From Candidatus Fibrimonadales bacterium (GTDB lineage: Bacteria > Fibrobacterota > Fibrobacteria > Fibrobacterales > Fibrobacteraceae): DNA of 12,421 nt. Location: contig WQSA01000030.1 of NCBI GenBank assembly GCA_009788135.1, positions 4,194 to 16,614 on the forward strand, read 5' to 3'. A program made the position numbers and the translations under genes. The notes under the pieces were generated by a model, which was not told the DNA's origin, did no database searches, and worked only from the letters and a program-made list of their open reading frames with translations. This document shows, piece after piece, positions 11,517 to 12,421 of the stretch; position 1 is the stretch's first letter; each line of letters opens with the position of its first letter.

Positions 11517-12421
11517 ATGACACCCCTGGAAACCCTAAAGCGTTACTTTGGCTACGACAACTTCCGCAGCGGACAAGAGACCCTTATCAACGCTGCGCTT
11601 GCAGGCAAAGACGTTCTTGGCGTAATGCCAACCGGAGCGGGAAAGTCTATTTGCTTTCAAATTCCTGCCCTTATGCAAAGCGGCATCACGCTCGTAGTTT
11701 CTCCGCTCATCTCGCTTATGAAAGACCAGGTGAACACTCTAACTCAGTCGGGAATCTCAGCAGCGTATGTGAATTCTTCGCTGCTCGGCTGGCAAATAGA
11801 TAAGGTGCTGCGATATGCCATGAACGGAACCTATAAACTCATTTACATAGCTCCGGAAAGACTGCTCTCTCCGGATTTTCTGCAATTTGCAAAGCACGCA
11901 AAAATATCAATGCTCACCGTTGACGAAGCTCACTGCATTTCGCAATGGGGACAGGATTTTAGACCGAGCTATTCAAAAATACCAGAGTTTGTAGCAAATT
12001 TGCCGGAGCGGCCTGTTTTATCGGCATTCACAGCTACGGCCACTGCAAAAGTGCGTGAAGATATAGTTAGCTTGCTCGGATTGAAAGAACCGGTTGCCCT
12101 GACTACGGGTTTTAATCGCCAGAATCTCTATTTTGAAGTGAAGAAAGCCAAGGATAAGGATAAATACGCTGCGCTCACCGCATTTTTGAATGACAAAAAG
12201 GAGAAGAACGGAATTGTATATTGCGCAACTCGTGCCTCGGTTGAAGAAATTTGCGAAAAACTCAAAGCGGATGGGTACAATGCATCTCGCTACCATGCCG
12301 GCCTCTCAGATAACGAGCGCCATGATAATCAAGACGATTTTTTATATGACCGCGCAAAAATTATGATTGCCACAAACGCTTTTGGAATGGGAATAGATAA
12401 GTCCAATGTGTCTTTTGTTGT
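11517..12421 (+). CDS. recQ: ATP-dependent DNA helicase RecQ, N-terminal part cut by window edge
   Basis: 3'-to-5' DNA helicase of recombination and replication-fork repair. 301 complete codons are visible, and the reading frame stays open to the end of the window. Motifs in order: motif 0 FGYDNFRSGQ with Gln20; Walker A MPTGAGKS (37-44); SPLISLMKDQV (62-72); the DEAH box VDEAHC (135-140) joined to the RecQ-specific aromatic-rich loop ISQWGQDFRPSY (141-152); SAFTATA (169-175); and, in the second RecA-like domain, GIVYCATR (232-239), RYHAGLS (258-264) and ATNAFGMGIDK (285-295). The aromatic-rich loop separates RecQ from other DExH helicases. The zinc-binding, winged-helix and HRDC parts lie beyond the window. 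The start is supported by AAGGAG 4 nt upstream and by alignment of the N-terminus with the family. Confidence 0.96.
   Translation, partial: MTPLETLKRYFGYDNFRSGQETLINAALAGKDVLGVMPTGAGKSICFQIPALMQSGITLVVSPLISLMKDQVNTLTQSGISAAYVNSSLLGWQIDKVLRYAMNGTYKLIYIAPERLLSPDFLQFAKHAKISMLTVDEAHCISQWGQDFRPSYSKIPEFVANLPERPVLSAFTATATAKVREDIVSLLGLKEPVALTTGFNRQNLYFEVKKAKDKDKYAALTAFLNDKKEKNGIVYCATRASVEEICEKLKADGYNASRYHAGLSDNERHDNQDDFLYDRAKIMIATNAFGMGIDKSNVSFV

Noticed and set aside
11363..11803. Plus-strand frame of 146 codons covering the chemoreceptor start and recQ start
   Set aside because: It overlaps the firmly identified RecQ frame on the same strand and runs antisense through the chemoreceptor 5' end; no family resemblance.
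1..12421. tRNA, rRNA, riboswitch, CRISPR array, insertion sequence, attachment site or rho-independent terminator
   Set aside because: I saw no tRNA-like cloverleaf, no regular direct-repeat array, no transposase-like frame, and no GC hairpin followed by a T run in the short intergenic spaces.

Overview
This is a gene-dense bacterial window: 15 protein-coding genes, two of them cut by the window edges, almost no intergenic DNA, and no RNA gene, mobile element, CRISPR array or gap over 300 bases. The organism looks like a moderately AT-rich, Gram-negative, flagellated bacterium with respiratory or fumarate-reducing metabolism. The succinate dehydrogenase/fumarate reductase genes are of the Bacteroidetes/Fibrobacter type: a b558-like single-subunit cytochrome b followed by a long-headed flavoprotein. 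Together with FapA, SufC, complex I genes and flagellar/chemotaxis genes, this suggests a relative of the Fibrobacterota/FCB group. That placement is an inference from protein resemblance only.

Layout. Positions 1-2631 (minus strand): sufC, then sdhC and sdhA; sdhC has its own promoter and is joined to sdhA by an ATGA overlap. Positions 2665-5393 (plus): a four-gene cassette of two small single-pass membrane proteins, a FapA (DUF342) protein and a degenerate CheY-like receiver protein. Positions 5390-6918 (minus): nuoH-nuoI, apart from the other complex I genes. Positions 6963-8687 (plus): a tightly overlapping three-gene operon encoding an NifU-like protein with an eroded scaffold domain, a small basic protein ending in an AT-hook-like motif, and a membrane-anchored extracytoplasmic protein. 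Positions 8684-11460 (minus): a Cache-domain chemoreceptor gene followed by a flagellar rod gene (flgF) with its own sigma-54-type promoter. Positions 11517-12421 (plus): the 5' part of recQ.

The most interesting signal is in the short spaces between genes. All three divergent gene pairs (sufC/small membrane gene, nuoH/nifU-like, chemoreceptor/recQ) are separated by a near-perfect inverted repeat whose two arms are back-to-back copies of a TTCTATATT-type element, which I read as paired -10 boxes. On the minus-strand side of all three, the element lies exactly 7 nt from the ATG with no Shine-Dalgarno sequence, so these mRNAs should be leaderless or nearly so. The flgF sigma-54 promoter is likewise placed so that transcription would begin about one base before the ATG. 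Both convergent gene pairs end with interlocked stop codons on a shared CTAA/TTAG tetranucleotide. Together these point to an unusually compact genome that uses symmetric bidirectional promoters and leaderless mRNAs. None of this could be tested beyond reading this sequence.
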